From assembly GCF_032144095.1 (NCBI RefSeq), contig NZ_JAVSNJ010000002.1, positions 62,001 to 126,000 of the forward strand: a DNA stretch of 64,000 nucleotides, written 5' to 3'. Origin of the DNA: Sphaerochaeta sp032144095 (GTDB lineage: Bacteria > Spirochaetota > Spirochaetia > Sphaerochaetales > Sphaerochaetaceae). The position numbers were made by a program, and so were the translations under genes. Below the pieces are notes generated by a model. The model was not told the origin of the DNA. It ran no database searches and worked only from the letters and a program-made list of their open reading frames with translations. Below are positions 32,296 through 41,345 of the stretch, in pieces (position 1 is the stretch's first letter; the number at the start of each line of letters is the position of its first letter).

Positions 32296-34401
32296 TTATT
32301 TGGATTCAAGGGCGTCGATGTAGCTGAGGTTAAGCCTGTTCTGACGGTCAATTTCCATCAGTTTCACAGGAATTACCTGACCTACCTTCAATACGTCCTC
32401 CACATTCTGGACCCGTGTCTTGGAGAGCTTGGAGATGTGGCAGAGACCTTCCTTTCCAGGGAGGATTTCGATGAAGGCTCCAAAATCCATGATGCGCTTG
32501 ACCGTTCCTTCATAGATTCTACCGACTTCCGGTTCCTCTATGATGGACTTCACCAACTCCTTGGCCAACTGTGCAGCTGCACTGTTTCTTCCGTAGATGG
32601 TGATGGTCCCGTCATCAGCGATGTTGACCTCAGCTCCACTCTGGGCAGCAATGGCCTTGATGGTCTTTCCACCGGTGCCGATAACAGCGCCGATCTTCTC
32701 CTCATCAACTTTCATGGTAAGGATCTTTGGTGCATAGTCGCTGATCTCAGCCCTTGGTGCACTGAGGGTCTTTTCCATGATGCCAAGGATGTGCATCCTG
32801 CCATCTTTGGCCTGGGAAAGGGCCTTGGTCATGATTTCGGGTGTTACGCCGGCGATCTTGATGTCCATCTGGAAGGCGGTAATGCCGTCCCTGGTTCCTG
32901 TTACCTTGAAGTCCATGTCACCAAGGTGATCTTCCTCACCGAGGATATCGGAAAGGACAACATACTTGGAGTAGTCAGCACCTTCGGTGATGAGTCCCAT
33001 GGCGATACCTGCAACAGGCTTCTTTATGGGAACACCGGCATCCATCAGGGAGAGACAGCCACCACAGACGGAGGCCATCGAGGAGGAACCGTTGGATTCC
33101 ATGATCTCGCTGACTACACGGATGGTGTACGGGAACTGCTCTTTTGAGGGAATGACAGCTTCAAGGGCACGCTGGGCAAGGTGTCCGTGACCAATTTCTC
33201 TTCTTCCTGTTCCAAGACGACCAGTCTCACCAACACTGTAGGGAGGGAAGTTGTAGTGGAGCATGAAGTTGCTGAAATACTTGTCCCCATCGATGGTGTC
33301 GAACATCTGCTCGTCGCTTGCTGTTCCCAAGGTGGTAACTGCAAGGCTCTGGGTCTCACCACGGGTAAAGAGGGCTGAACCGTGGGTCCTTGCGAGCAAG
33401 CCGACTTCACAGGTGATGGGCCTGATCTTGTCTACTGCACGACCGTCGGTCCTCAGGCCATCGTTAAGGATGGAGGAGCGGAGAATCTGGTACTCAAGAT
33501 CCTCAAACATTGCTGAGAGCTGGTCATCCCTCTTGGAATCCTCAGCGATAAGGTCGGCAAACTGCTCCTTGACCTGGTTCTGTGCAACAGCGAGGGCTGC
33601 ATAGCGTTCCATCTTTCCTTTTACAAAGGATGCGGTCTTGATCAAAGGTTCTGCAAATGCCCTGACAGGATCCAGCCAGGAAAGGTCAACCTTGCTGACG
33701 ATTACGGGAAGCTTTGCCTTTCCTGCAATCTTTTGCAGTTCCAGCTGTGCATTACAGATGTCGGTGATGACAGGCTGGGCAGCGGCGATGGCTGCAAGCA
33801 TCAGCTCCTCACTCACCTCTTTTGCTCCGCCTTCTACCATGGTAATGCCATCACGGGTTCCTGCAACAACAATTTCCAGGGTTGACTTTGCAATTTCGGC
33901 AAAGGTTGGGTTGATGACATTCACGCCATCGACCAAGGCTACGCGGACTGCGGCAATAGGACCATTGAAGGGGATGTCACTGATGGTGACAGCGGCTGAG
34001 GCAGCATTCATGGCAATGATGTCGGGAGTATGGGACATGTCAGTGGAGACAACGGTTGGGACAATCTGGATCTCACGACCGAATGCCTTGTCAAACAAGG
34101 GGCGCATAGGACGGTCGATCAGGCGACTTACCAGAATTTCCTTGTCCTTTGCCCTGGCTTCCCTCTTGAGGAATCCGCCGGGGATCTTACCTGCAGCATA
34201 GTATTTTTCATTGTATTCAACACTGAGTGGCACATAGTCAAGGGCTTCTGAGGGCTGCTTGCCACAGCAAACGGTAGCAATGACAGCACTACCTTCATAG
34301 TGTGCATAGATGGTACCACTGGTCTGCTTTGCAATCTTACCGGTTTCAAATACCAGTTCTCCCTTGCCAATCTTAACGGAAACTTTTTTTACTTCTTGCA
34401 T
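32296..34401 (-). CDS. pnp: Polyribonucleotide nucleotidyltransferase (PNPase)
   Basis: 701 residues. A phosphorolytic 3'-5' exoribonuclease of RNA decay. Two RNase PH domains: the first contains FLKREARAKDKEILVSRLIDRPMRPLF, the second TRGETQSLAVTTLG and the catalytic-site FMLHYNFPPYSVGETG. A KH domain (IGTGGKTIKAIAAQSGAEVNI) and an S1 domain (GTVKRIMDFGAFIEILPGKEGL) close the protein. I chose the ATG at 34401 (ribosome site AGAAGGA); the frame extends 20 codons further up into the hairpin region without family similarity. Confidence 0.97.
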   Translation of the reverse strand: MQEVKKVSVKIGKGELVFETGKIAKQTSGTIYAHYEGSAVIATVCCGKQPSEALDYVPLSVEYNEKYYAAGKIPGGFLKREARAKDKEILVSRLIDRPMRPLFDKAFGREIQIVPTVVSTDMSHTPDIIAMNAASAAVTISDIPFNGPIAAVRVALVDGVNVINPTFAEIAKSTLEIVVAGTRDGITMVEGGAKEVSEELMLAAIAAAQPVITDICNAQLELQKIAGKAKLPVIVSKVDLSWLDPVRAFAEPLIKTASFVKGKMERYAALAVAQNQVKEQFADLIAEDSKRDDQLSAMFEDLEYQILRSSILNDGLRTDGRAVDKIRPITCEVGLLARTHGSALFTRGETQSLAVTTLGTASDEQMFDTIDGDKYFSNFMLHYNFPPYSVGETGRLGTGRREIGHGHLAQRALEAVIPSKEQFPYTIRVVSEIMESNGSSSMASVCGGCLSLMDAGVPIKKPVAGIAMGLITEGADYSKYVVLSDILGEEDHLGDMDFKVTGTRDGITAFQMDIKIAGVTPEIMTKALSQAKDGRMHILGIMEKTLSAPRAEISDYAPKILTMKVDEEKIGAVIGTGGKTIKAIAAQSGAEVNIADDGTITIYGRNSAAAQLAKELVKSIIEEPEVGRIYEGTVKRIMDFGAFIEILPGKEGLCHISKLSKTRVQNVEDVLKVGQVIPVKLMEIDRQNRLNLSYIDALESK

Positions 34402-34448
34402 ATTCTCATTCCTTCTTTGTTCTTTTTTTCCTACTGCTACAAATGAAA

Positions 34449-34483
34449 ATAGCTCCAACAACCTGTTTGGTTGCCGGAGCTAT
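34449..34483 (-). promoter_or_regulatory. Hairpin in the rpsO-pnp gap
   Basis: ATAGCTCC (34483-34476 on the transcript) pairs with GGAGCTAT (34456-34449), and inside it AACC pairs with GGTT. The sequence TTTTCATTTG follows. It lies 48 bases before the pnp ATG. By position it corresponds to the RNase III-cut stem through which E. coli PNPase controls its own mRNA, and it could equally be a partial terminator. Confidence 0.6.
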
Positions 34484-34514
34484 CCTTACTAATCGTTAGA
34501 GAACAACACCACAA

Positions 34515-34781
34515 CTACTTTCTCAGGCCGAGCTCGGCAATCAGAGAACGGTAGGATTCGATATTGTTGTCTCTCAGGTACTTAAGCAATCTCCTGCGCT
34601 GTCCGACCATCTTCAGAAGCCCTCTGGTACCGGCGTGGTCCTTAGGGTTCTTCTTGAAATGAGGCTGTAGCTCATTGATGCGGGCGGTAAGCAAGGCAAT
34701 CTGTGCCTGGGTCGAACCGGTGTTGGTAGCTTCACCACCAAACTTGATGATGATTTCTTGTTTTTCTTCTTTCGAGATCAT
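34515..34781 (-). CDS. rpsO: 30S ribosomal protein S15
   Basis: 88 residues, the standard length. The conserved core is GSTQAQIALLTARINELQPHF, then HAGTRGLLKMVGQRRRLLKYL, which bind the 16S rRNA three-way junction near helix 22. The GTG/ATG start overlaps ribF by four bases. The rpsO-pnp order is the same as in E. coli. Confidence 0.97.
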   Translation of the reverse strand: MISKEEKQEIIIKFGGEATNTGSTQAQIALLTARINELQPHFKKNPKDHAGTRGLLKMVGQRRRLLKYLRDNNIESYRSLIAELGLRK

Positions 34782-35611
34782 AAAACACTCCTCTTAGCAA
34801 TGCTAAGACATTTTGCACGTACCGACTTACTGTCCCACATCGGGCCTTCCACGCTGATCAGGAGAGAGGATTCATCGATTGAAGCGACAACCCCGGTCCT
34901 TTGACCATTCGAAAAAAGCAACGTGGCTTCATACGTTCCTGCCTTTGGCAGAAGCTGTACGAATGAAGCGGTACGATACAGCAGGCCTTCTTCAGTGAAT
35001 TTGGAAGGGTAAGCAACCAGATCCAGGGCATAGGGTCTGCCGAGCATACTTTGGACTTCTTCCAAAGCGCCCTCTAGAAGTTTTTGCCGCACCAAGGTAC
35101 TACTTGCAACATCCCCATCCTTTGTACGTACAAAAGGGGGGACTTCCATGATGGCACCAGGTGCTAGTCGTGACAGATATTCCTGCAGCTGAACAGGTCC
35201 GGCGCTTGAAACCGGGGCACCGCAGCGGAAATCCTCTCCGACAACCATCGCCCTCAACTGACAAAATGCACAGATGAGCGCGAGGAACTCCTCAGCTGTG
35301 AGTTTACTGAAATCAGGAGAAAAGTCAATGACAACCAAGTGATCGATGCCCAGTTGAGCAAGAATTTCCTCACTTTGCACCTCTGTTGTCAATCTATTGT
35401 GTACTGGTTGGCTTTTCATCACCATTTTGGGGTTCTTGTTGAAGGTTATCGCCATGCTCTGCCAACCATGTTCCTTGGCCAAGGCCACTGCCCTGCCTAG
35501 GATTGAAAGATGACCAACATGCAATCCATCAAATACCCCTATGGAGACACACATGTCAGTCTGCCAGAGGACTGGGTGTTCACTTAAGTGCATGAAGTCG
35601 TATTTTTTCAT
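34778..35611 (-). CDS. ribF: RibF-type FAD synthetase with degenerate riboflavin-kinase half
   Basis: 277 residues. The N-terminal half is an adenylyltransferase fold with GVFDGLHVGH (25-34), VVGEDFRCG and VASSTLVRQKLLEG (the ISSTxIR-like motif), so FMN adenylation is plausible. The C-terminal half starts at GRPYALD near residue 192 but lacks the HGxxxGRxLGFPTANL flavokinase signature and is shorter (277 versus about 310 in bifunctional RibF). Flavokinase activity is therefore doubtful. The gene sits between truB and rpsO, the usual place for ribF. Confidence 0.85.
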   Translation of the reverse strand: MKKYDFMHLSEHPVLWQTDMCVSIGVFDGLHVGHLSILGRAVALAKEHGWQSMAITFNKNPKMVMKSQPVHNRLTTEVQSEEILAQLGIDHLVVIDFSPDFSKLTAEEFLALICAFCQLRAMVVGEDFRCGAPVSSAGPVQLQEYLSRLAPGAIMEVPPFVRTKDGDVASSTLVRQKLLEGALEEVQSMLGRPYALDLVAYPSKFTEEGLLYRTASFVQLLPKAGTYEATLLFSNGQRTGVVASIDESSLLISVEGPMWDSKSVRAKCLSIAKRSVL

Positions 35612-35614
35612 CTG

Positions 35615-36499
35615 TTACCTCGTTAGTGGTCGATGTATTTGGGCTAGGATGCGTCTTGCTTCCAGATCAAGGACACAACAGAGTGTCCCATCCTTGGAGT
35701 AGACCGCTCCATAGTGGGCATTCTCTGCATCCCTGATCGTCGTATACTGCTCGGGATAGGCCCCATTTGCCAGGGAGAACAGCTGTGAGTCCTCCACTTC
35801 CAACAAAGCGAGGCTATCGATCTCCCTGATCAGGGCATCGGTGTGCTCGGTAGAGGCCAGAAGGGCTTCAGTATCAACAGAGGAACAGGCACTCTCCAGT
35901 AGAAAGGGCCCTATCTGTGTCCGGACAAGTCCGACCAGATACCCCCGTGAACCACATGCCAAGGCAAGGTCCCTGGCCAAGGACCGTATGTAGGTCCCTT
36001 TGGATACATGGATGTCAGCTACCAGGAGCTTTCCATCATAGGAAATCGGGGTAAAGGAGTAGACCGAGACCGGTCGTTTTTCCATCTCAACGACCTTCCC
36101 TTCCCTGGCGAGCTTGGAAGCACGTTTGCCATTGATGTGCAGGGCACTGTATTGAGGAGGGCTTTGTTGGATATCGCCCGTAAAAAGCGGCAATGCCTGC
36201 AAAATCTGCTCGTACGTAGGGGCTTCTGCAGTGGCGATGACCTCCCCTTCAGGATCGAGGGTATCAGTCTCAGCACCAAAAGATATGGTTGCCCGATAAC
36301 GCTTGTCCATCGTCGAGAAGACCAGGTTCAGCTTGGTCATACTCCCTGTCAGGACAATCATGAGCCCCTCTGCAAACTTATCAAGCGTACCGGCGTGTCC
36401 TACTTTAGGATCGACAGTACGCTTGATGGAATTCAAAGAGGTAAAGCTCGTAACCCCGCTGGGTTTGTTCACCAGAAGAATGCTAGACCTAGTTCCCAT
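35615..36499 (-). CDS. truB: tRNA pseudouridine-55 synthase
   Basis: 294 residues. It makes pseudouridine 55 in the T-loop of tRNAs. N-terminal LLVNKPSGVTSFTSLNSIK, catalytic VGHAGTLDKFAEGLMIVLTG (Asp of the GTLD motif), then YRATISFGAETDTLDPEGEV, and VHVSKGTYIRSLARDLA-type sequence (DIHVSKGTYIRSLARDLALACG). A C-terminal PUA-like domain follows. It overlaps rbfA by 11 bases. Confidence 0.96.
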   Translation of the reverse strand: MGTRSSILLVNKPSGVTSFTSLNSIKRTVDPKVGHAGTLDKFAEGLMIVLTGSMTKLNLVFSTMDKRYRATISFGAETDTLDPEGEVIATAEAPTYEQILQALPLFTGDIQQSPPQYSALHINGKRASKLAREGKVVEMEKRPVSVYSFTPISYDGKLLVADIHVSKGTYIRSLARDLALACGSRGYLVGLVRTQIGPFLLESACSSVDTEALLASTEHTDALIREIDSLALLEVEDSQLFSLANGAYPEQYTTIRDAENAHYGAVYSKDGTLCCVLDLEARRILAQIHRPLTR

Positions 36500-36845
36500 T
36501 ATCTACCAGCGAATCAATCAGTGCATTGATCTTCTGGCCATCCCTCAGGGATGTATCTGCCTTGAATTTTAGCACTGGAGTGTTTCGGGTCTTCAGAAAA
36601 GACCCGACCCTTTTTTGAATGAACCCACTGGCACTCTGCAAACCCTCAACACACTTGAGCAAGGTCTCCTCATCCAGAACCGATGAGATAAAGACCAGTG
36701 CAAAGGAGTTGTCGACAGAGAGCTCAACACGGTTTACCGAGCAGAGCGTGCTGACATTCGGGTTCTTGACCTCCCCTGTGACGATCAGCGTACTGATCGC
36801 CTCAGAGAGTTTTGCTTCTATACGCTTTTGGCTATATTCACTCAT
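36489..36845 (-). CDS. rbfA: Ribosome-binding factor A
   Basis: 118 residues, a KH-like fold that helps the 30S subunit mature at 16S helix 1. Recognised from small size, position between infB and truB, the N-terminal SQKRIEAKLSEAISTLIVTGEVKNP, then LSVDNSFALVFISSVLDEE and the C-terminal FLKTRNTPVLKFKADTSLRDGQKINALID, which matches the PxLxFxxDxSxxxGxxIxxLL family ending. Confidence 0.94.
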   Translation of the reverse strand: MSEYSQKRIEAKLSEAISTLIVTGEVKNPNVSTLCSVNRVELSVDNSFALVFISSVLDEETLLKCVEGLQSASGFIQKRVGSFLKTRNTPVLKFKADTSLRDGQKINALIDSLVDNGN

Positions 36846-39832
36846 ACCTTGACACTTTTCTCCAATTTTCGTGCAACTTCTTCAGTCTCAACGATCTCGA
36901 GGATGTCTCCTGCACGTAGATCATGGAAACCTTCCAGACCGATACCGCATTCAAATCCCTCTGTAACTTCCCTGGCATCATCCTTGAAACGCTTCAGGCT
37001 AGAAATCTTGACCATGGTGGGGTTGAGCTGGATGGAGTCACGGATGACCCTGACCAGACTGTTGCGCTTGACCTTACCGTGGGTAACCATGGCACCAGCA
37101 ATGGTACCGATTTTGGGTACCTTGAAGGTTTCACGAACCTCGACGGTTCCGATCTCAACTTCACGGATATCCGGAGTAAGCATACCTTCCATGGCGTCGC
37201 GTACGTCATCGACAGCATCATAGATTATGTTGTACTTGCGGATCTCAATCTTCTCCTGGTCAGCGAGGGCCTGGGCACGGGGAGTCGGCCTTACATTGAA
37301 GCCGATGACCAATGCATTGGACGCGCTGGCAAGGGTGATGTCACTCTCAATGATTGCACCGGCCGAGGCACGGATGACATTGAGGTGGATCTCATCGTTG
37401 GAAAGTGCATCGAGTGTTCCCTGCAGTGCCTCAACTGAGCCTTGCACGTCACCCTTGATGATGACATTGAACTCCTGGATGGATCCTTCCTTGATCTTCG
37501 AATAGAGGTTGTCCAAGGTAATCTTCTTGACATTACGGCTGTCTCCAACCCTCTCAAGCTCTTGCCTCTTAGCCCCTACCTGCCTAGCCTGCCTCTCATC
37601 CTCAGTTACCTGGAACGGATCGCCGGCTCCTGGAATATCGGAAAGCCCGATGATTTCCACAGGGGTTGCAGGTCCTGCCACATCAATCTTATTGCCCTTG
37701 TCATCAAACATCGCCCTGACTCGTCCGGGGTAGATTCCTGCAACATAGTAGTCTCCCTGATGGAGGGTACCGCGCTCGATCAACACGCTTGCAACAATAC
37801 CACGGCCCTGATCGATCCTACTTTCGATGACCTTTCCTTCAGCACGGCAATTGGCGTTGACCTTGAGCTCAAGCATCTCAGCCTGGAGCAGTACTGTATC
37901 GAGCAACTCCTCGATACCGATTTTCTTCAAGGCAGAAATCTGGCAATACAAGGTCTGACCACCCCAAGCTTCAGGCATCAGGCCGAGGTCGCTCAGCTGC
38001 TGCATGACCCTTTCGGGCTTTGCTTCAGGGAGGTCACACTTGTTGATGGCAACCACGATAGGTACATTTGCAGCACGGGCATGGTCGATGGCTTCTCGGG
38101 TCTGGGGCATGACGCCATCATTGGCGGCAACGACCAGAATGACGATGTCGGTAACCTGGGCACCACGAGCACGCATCATCGAGAATGCAGCGTGTCCGGG
38201 TGTGTCGAGGAATACCACATCTCCCCTGCCTTCAAGGGATACCTTGTAGGCACCGATATGCTGGGTTATGCCACCAAACTCACCGTCGGCAACCTTTGTA
38301 GAACGGATTGCGTCAAGCAACTTGGTCTTACCATGGTCAACGTGTCCCATTACCGTAACGATAGGTGCACGATGGACAAAGTCCTCGCTCGTTTCAGGTT
38401 CGCGGGAGATGAGGGTCTCATCATAGAGGGAGACAAGATGCACATCACAGTTGTAGTCACTGCAGATAATCTCCGCTGTCTCATAGTCGATCTGTTGGTT
38501 AATGGTAACCATCATACCCATCTTGAACAATTTGGCGATGATCTCACTTGCTTTCAAGTTCATCTTCTTGGCCAAATCCGAGACGGTAATGACTTCCATC
38601 ATATCAATATGCTTGGGTACAGAAGCGAGCTTTGCAGCAGCCTGTTCCTTTCTTCTCTGAATCTGGAACTCTTTCTCTTCTTCAGCGTTTCGTTTCTTGT
38701 AGCTGGCAGAAGTCTTCTTTTTGAAAGTCTTCTTCGGAGTTCTCTGGTTCAGTGCATCAAGATCCTGCCCTTCGCTGCTTCCGCTACCAGGTTTACCACC
38801 GGTACCAGGACGATTGAAGGGTGGACGCCCGCCAGGAGCGCCAGGTCTCTGCTGAAATCCACCTTGTCTGGGCTGATAACCAGTACCAGCTGGCCTTGGT
38901 GCACCACCACCCTGATAGCCACCTGTTCCGGCTGGACGGGGATTGTACCCCTGATATCCACCAGTACCCGCTGGACGGGGGTTGTTGCCCTGATATCCAC
39001 CAGCACCGGCTGGACGAGGGTTGTTGCCCTGATAGCCACCAGTACCTGCTGGACGGGGATTGTTGCCCTGATAGCCAGTACCTGCTGGACGGGGGTTGTT
39101 GCCCTGATAGCCGGTACCTGCTGGACGGGGGTTGTACCCCTGATAGCCACCACTTCCCTCTGGACGGGGATTGTTGCCCTGGTAGCCGCCACTTCCCTCT
39201 GGACGGGGATTGTTGCCCTGGTAGCCACCGCCTCCCTCTGGACGGGGATTGTTACCCTGATAGCCACCGGCTCCGGCTGGTCGGGGATTGTTTCCCTGAT
39301 AGCCACCACCGGTGCGATTGCCCTGATAGGCAGGACGTGTTCCAGGAGCCGGCTTGCCACCTACGGTGCCTGCAATGCGAGGTCCGTTTGAAGGAGGTGC
39401 CGGAGTAGGAGCCACACCATCGGGGTTCTTGCTCTGCCATTCAGCGTGATCTTTTACTGTCTGTCCCTGATTGGGAACAGGAGGAAGGTTTGTGGGCCTA
39501 ATGACAACGGGACCGGTATGCAGTGGAGAGGAGTTGATCCTATCCCCAGTGGAACGTACGGTCTTTCTCAGCGTGCTGGTGCGTTTCTGCCCAGCAGCCT
39601 TGGATTCGGATTCAGAGCCTGGAGAATCGGGTGTTGAGCTTGACGCAGCAGGTCGAGCTTGTGGTTTTACAACCACAACCTTCTTCTTTACCACAACCAC
39701 TCTCCGTTTTTCAGGAGCTTTTGGCTTGGTATCGGATTCAACAGGAGAGGCTGTCTTCTCTTCCTTGGTTTCCGATGGATTCACTACATGTTTGATCAAC
39801 GTTGCTTTTGGCTTATTATTCTCTTCCGTCAT
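36842..39832 (-). CDS. infB: Translation initiation factor IF-2 with repetitive N-terminal domain
   Basis: 996 residues. It delivers fMet-tRNA to the 30S subunit as a GTPase. G1 GHVDHGKT (496-503), G3 DTPGHAAF, and G4 NKCDLPEA, followed by the C-terminal domains ending in LEGFHDLRAGDILEIVETEEVARKLE. The IF2_N helix is VSDLAKKMNLKASEIIAKLFKMGMMVT (417-443). Residues 1-160 are basic/proline-rich; 168-323 form a tandem repeat built on YQGNNPRPAG; 368-400 are highly charged. The catalytic part is normal and the N-terminal insertion is unusual. It overlaps rbfA by four bases. Confidence 0.97.
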   Translation of the reverse strand: MTEENNKPKATLIKHVVNPSETKEEKTASPVESDTKPKAPEKRRVVVVKKKVVVVKPQARPAASSSTPDSPGSESESKAAGQKRTSTLRKTVRSTGDRINSSPLHTGPVVIRPTNLPPVPNQGQTVKDHAEWQSKNPDGVAPTPAPPSNGPRIAGTVGGKPAPGTRPAYQGNRTGGGYQGNNPRPAGAGGYQGNNPRPEGGGGYQGNNPRPEGSGGYQGNNPRPEGSGGYQGYNPRPAGTGYQGNNPRPAGTGYQGNNPRPAGTGGYQGNNPRPAGAGGYQGNNPRPAGTGGYQGYNPRPAGTGGYQGGGAPRPAGTGYQPRQGGFQQRPGAPGGRPPFNRPGTGGKPGSGSSEGQDLDALNQRTPKKTFKKKTSASYKKRNAEEEKEFQIQRRKEQAAAKLASVPKHIDMMEVITVSDLAKKMNLKASEIIAKLFKMGMMVTINQQIDYETAEIICSDYNCDVHLVSLYDETLISREPETSEDFVHRAPIVTVMGHVDHGKTKLLDAIRSTKVADGEFGGITQHIGAYKVSLEGRGDVVFLDTPGHAAFSMMRARGAQVTDIVILVVAANDGVMPQTREAIDHARAANVPIVVAINKCDLPEAKPERVMQQLSDLGLMPEAWGGQTLYCQISALKKIGIEELLDTVLLQAEMLELKVNANCRAEGKVIESRIDQGRGIVASVLIERGTLHQGDYYVAGIYPGRVRAMFDDKGNKIDVAGPATPVEIIGLSDIPGAGDPFQVTEDERQARQVGAKRQELERVGDSRNVKKITLDNLYSKIKEGSIQEFNVIIKGDVQGSVEALQGTLDALSNDEIHLNVIRASAGAIIESDITLASASNALVIGFNVRPTPRAQALADQEKIEIRKYNIIYDAVDDVRDAMEGMLTPDIREVEIGTVEVRETFKVPKIGTIAGAMVTHGKVKRNSLVRVIRDSIQLNPTMVKISSLKRFKDDAREVTEGFECGIGLEGFHDLRAGDILEIVETEEVARKLEKSVKV
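38866..39303 (-). repeat. Tandem in-frame repeat inside infB
   Basis: About eleven imperfect units of 36 or 39 bases encode GYQGNNPRP followed by AGT, AGA, EGS or EGG. Neighbouring units are nearly identical in DNA (for example ACGGGGATTGTTGCCCTG recurring on the plus strand), which points to recent expansion by slippage or unequal exchange. Confidence 0.93.
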
Positions 39833-39851
39833 TATTCCCTCTTGGATAATA

Positions 39852-41345
39852 TTACTCTACCTCAAATGCAAGACCTGTACCACAGTTGGGGCACACAGTC
39901 ATATCGATGGTGATTGCTGAACCGCAACTTGGGCAAACATACTCGGCCTCGCCATCTTCTTCATCCTCAACGATATCGACATACTCGTTGATAGTATCCT
40001 TAATTGCAATGATCTCACTCTCGCTCAGGTCTGAGAAAGAAGCCAGATCCTCATCGCTGAGGTTGATGAACTCCTCAACACTGTACACATCGTGGAACTG
40101 CAGTTTGCTCAAAAGCTGTGCATCCATCGGGAGGTCAGAAAGGGCAATCTCGTCTTCATCGACAAGGTTCTCTTCCTGTTCTGGCTCAGCAGCAACGACC
40201 TGTGGAACTTCTTGTTCAAAGCGCAGCGGCTGGTCAAGTTCCTCGGGTTGTGAGAAGAAACTCTCTGCACGGGAACGGGCTTCCGTAGCAATATCCAACT
40301 CATTGAACTGTGCCTGCGTCTTTACATCAATGATCCAGTCAACAAGCTTGTTGGCCAGCCTGACGTTCAGGCCCTGCTTTCCAATGGCAAGGGAGAGCTG
40401 ACTATCTTCTACAATCGCCACCGCATGGAAAATATTCTTGTCCAATACCACAACGTCCTTCACCTGTGCAGGAGAGAGTGCATTGCGGATATAGTTCAAC
40501 GGATTGGTGTCATAGCGAAGGATATCGATCTTCTCACCCTCTATCTCGCTCATGATAGTCTGAATTCTATTTCCCTTCAACCCGACACAAGCCCCTACAG
40601 GGTCAATCTCATCATTGCGGGAAGCAACGGCGACCTTGGTGCGGTACCCTGCCTCACGGACAATCTTGATGATGTCTATCTGGTTCTGGGCGATCTCAGG
40701 AATCTCAACCTCAAAAAGGTGTCTGATAAGTTCAGGGCTTGTCCTGGACAGGACAACCCGAACACCACGTTCGGCCTTCTCCACCTTGTCGACGAAGCAC
40801 TTGATCTTGTCCCCGTTGCCATAGCTCTCCCTACTTGACTGGTTCCTTCTTGGAAGGATGCCTTCGGTTGAGCCAATATCGACGTAGATGTCGCCATTGG
40901 GAATCTGCCGGCGGAAATAGCCGATGATAAGCTGGCCTTCCTTGGCCTTGAACTCGCTGTACAGGGTATCCTTCTGGATGTCCCTGAAGCTCTGGTGAGC
41001 CCGCTGTTTGGCACTCTGAACGCTGATGCGGTCAAACTCTTTCAGGTCGACAGGGATGAGCAGCTCATCGCCGATCTCGCAATCCTCGTGGATTTCCTTT
41101 GCATCGCTGAGAGAAATCTCGGTGACTTCATTGTACCAGTTGTCATCATCAACAATTTTACGTCTTGCACTGAGCTCGACAGAGGTAAAATCCTCACTGA
41201 ACTGGATGACTGCATTCTCTTCCGTACCAAACTTTCGCTTGTACGCTGCACGGAGAATGTCTTCAATGGTGCTTAATACCAATTCTTCGGAAATATTCTT
41301 TTCCGCTATCATGCTTTGGATAGCGTCACCTAATTCAGTTGCCAT
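39852..41345 (-). CDS. nusA: Transcription factor NusA with C-terminal zinc ribbon
   Basis: 497 residues. NusA binds RNA polymerase and controls pausing, termination and antitermination. Domains: N-terminal (1-130), S1 (about 135-200, EGQLIIGYFRRQIPNGDIYVDIG), two KH domains (GVRVVLSRTSPELIRHLF; DPVGACVGLKGNRIQTIMSEIEGEKIDI; AIGKQGLNVRLANKLVDWIIDV). An acidic linker and a short helix-hairpin-helix-like segment (LPMDAQLLSKLQFHDVYSVEEFINLSDEDL) follow. The last 30 residues contain CPSCG and CPNCG, a zinc ribbon absent from textbook NusA. The ATG at 41345 follows GGGAGG. It overlaps rimP by 11 bases. Confidence 0.95.
   Translation of the reverse strand: MATELGDAIQSMIAEKNISEELVLSTIEDILRAAYKRKFGTEENAVIQFSEDFTSVELSARRKIVDDDNWYNEVTEISLSDAKEIHEDCEIGDELLIPVDLKEFDRISVQSAKQRAHQSFRDIQKDTLYSEFKAKEGQLIIGYFRRQIPNGDIYVDIGSTEGILPRRNQSSRESYGNGDKIKCFVDKVEKAERGVRVVLSRTSPELIRHLFEVEIPEIAQNQIDIIKIVREAGYRTKVAVASRNDEIDPVGACVGLKGNRIQTIMSEIEGEKIDILRYDTNPLNYIRNALSPAQVKDVVVLDKNIFHAVAIVEDSQLSLAIGKQGLNVRLANKLVDWIIDVKTQAQFNELDIATEARSRAESFFSQPEELDQPLRFEQEVPQVVAAEPEQEENLVDEDEIALSDLPMDAQLLSKLQFHDVYSVEEFINLSDEDLASFSDLSESEIIAIKDTINEYVDIVEDEEDGEAEYVCPSCGSAITIDMTVCPNCGTGLAFEVE

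Noticed and set aside
38866..39303. CRISPR-like array of regular repeats
   Set aside because: The units are contiguous, in frame and encode an IF-2 repeat; there are no unique spacers.
37442..39391. A 649-codon open frame antisense to infB
   Set aside because: It mirrors the infB coding sequence, including its repeat, and shows no ribosome site or protein-like motif. The long open frame results from the codon composition of infB.
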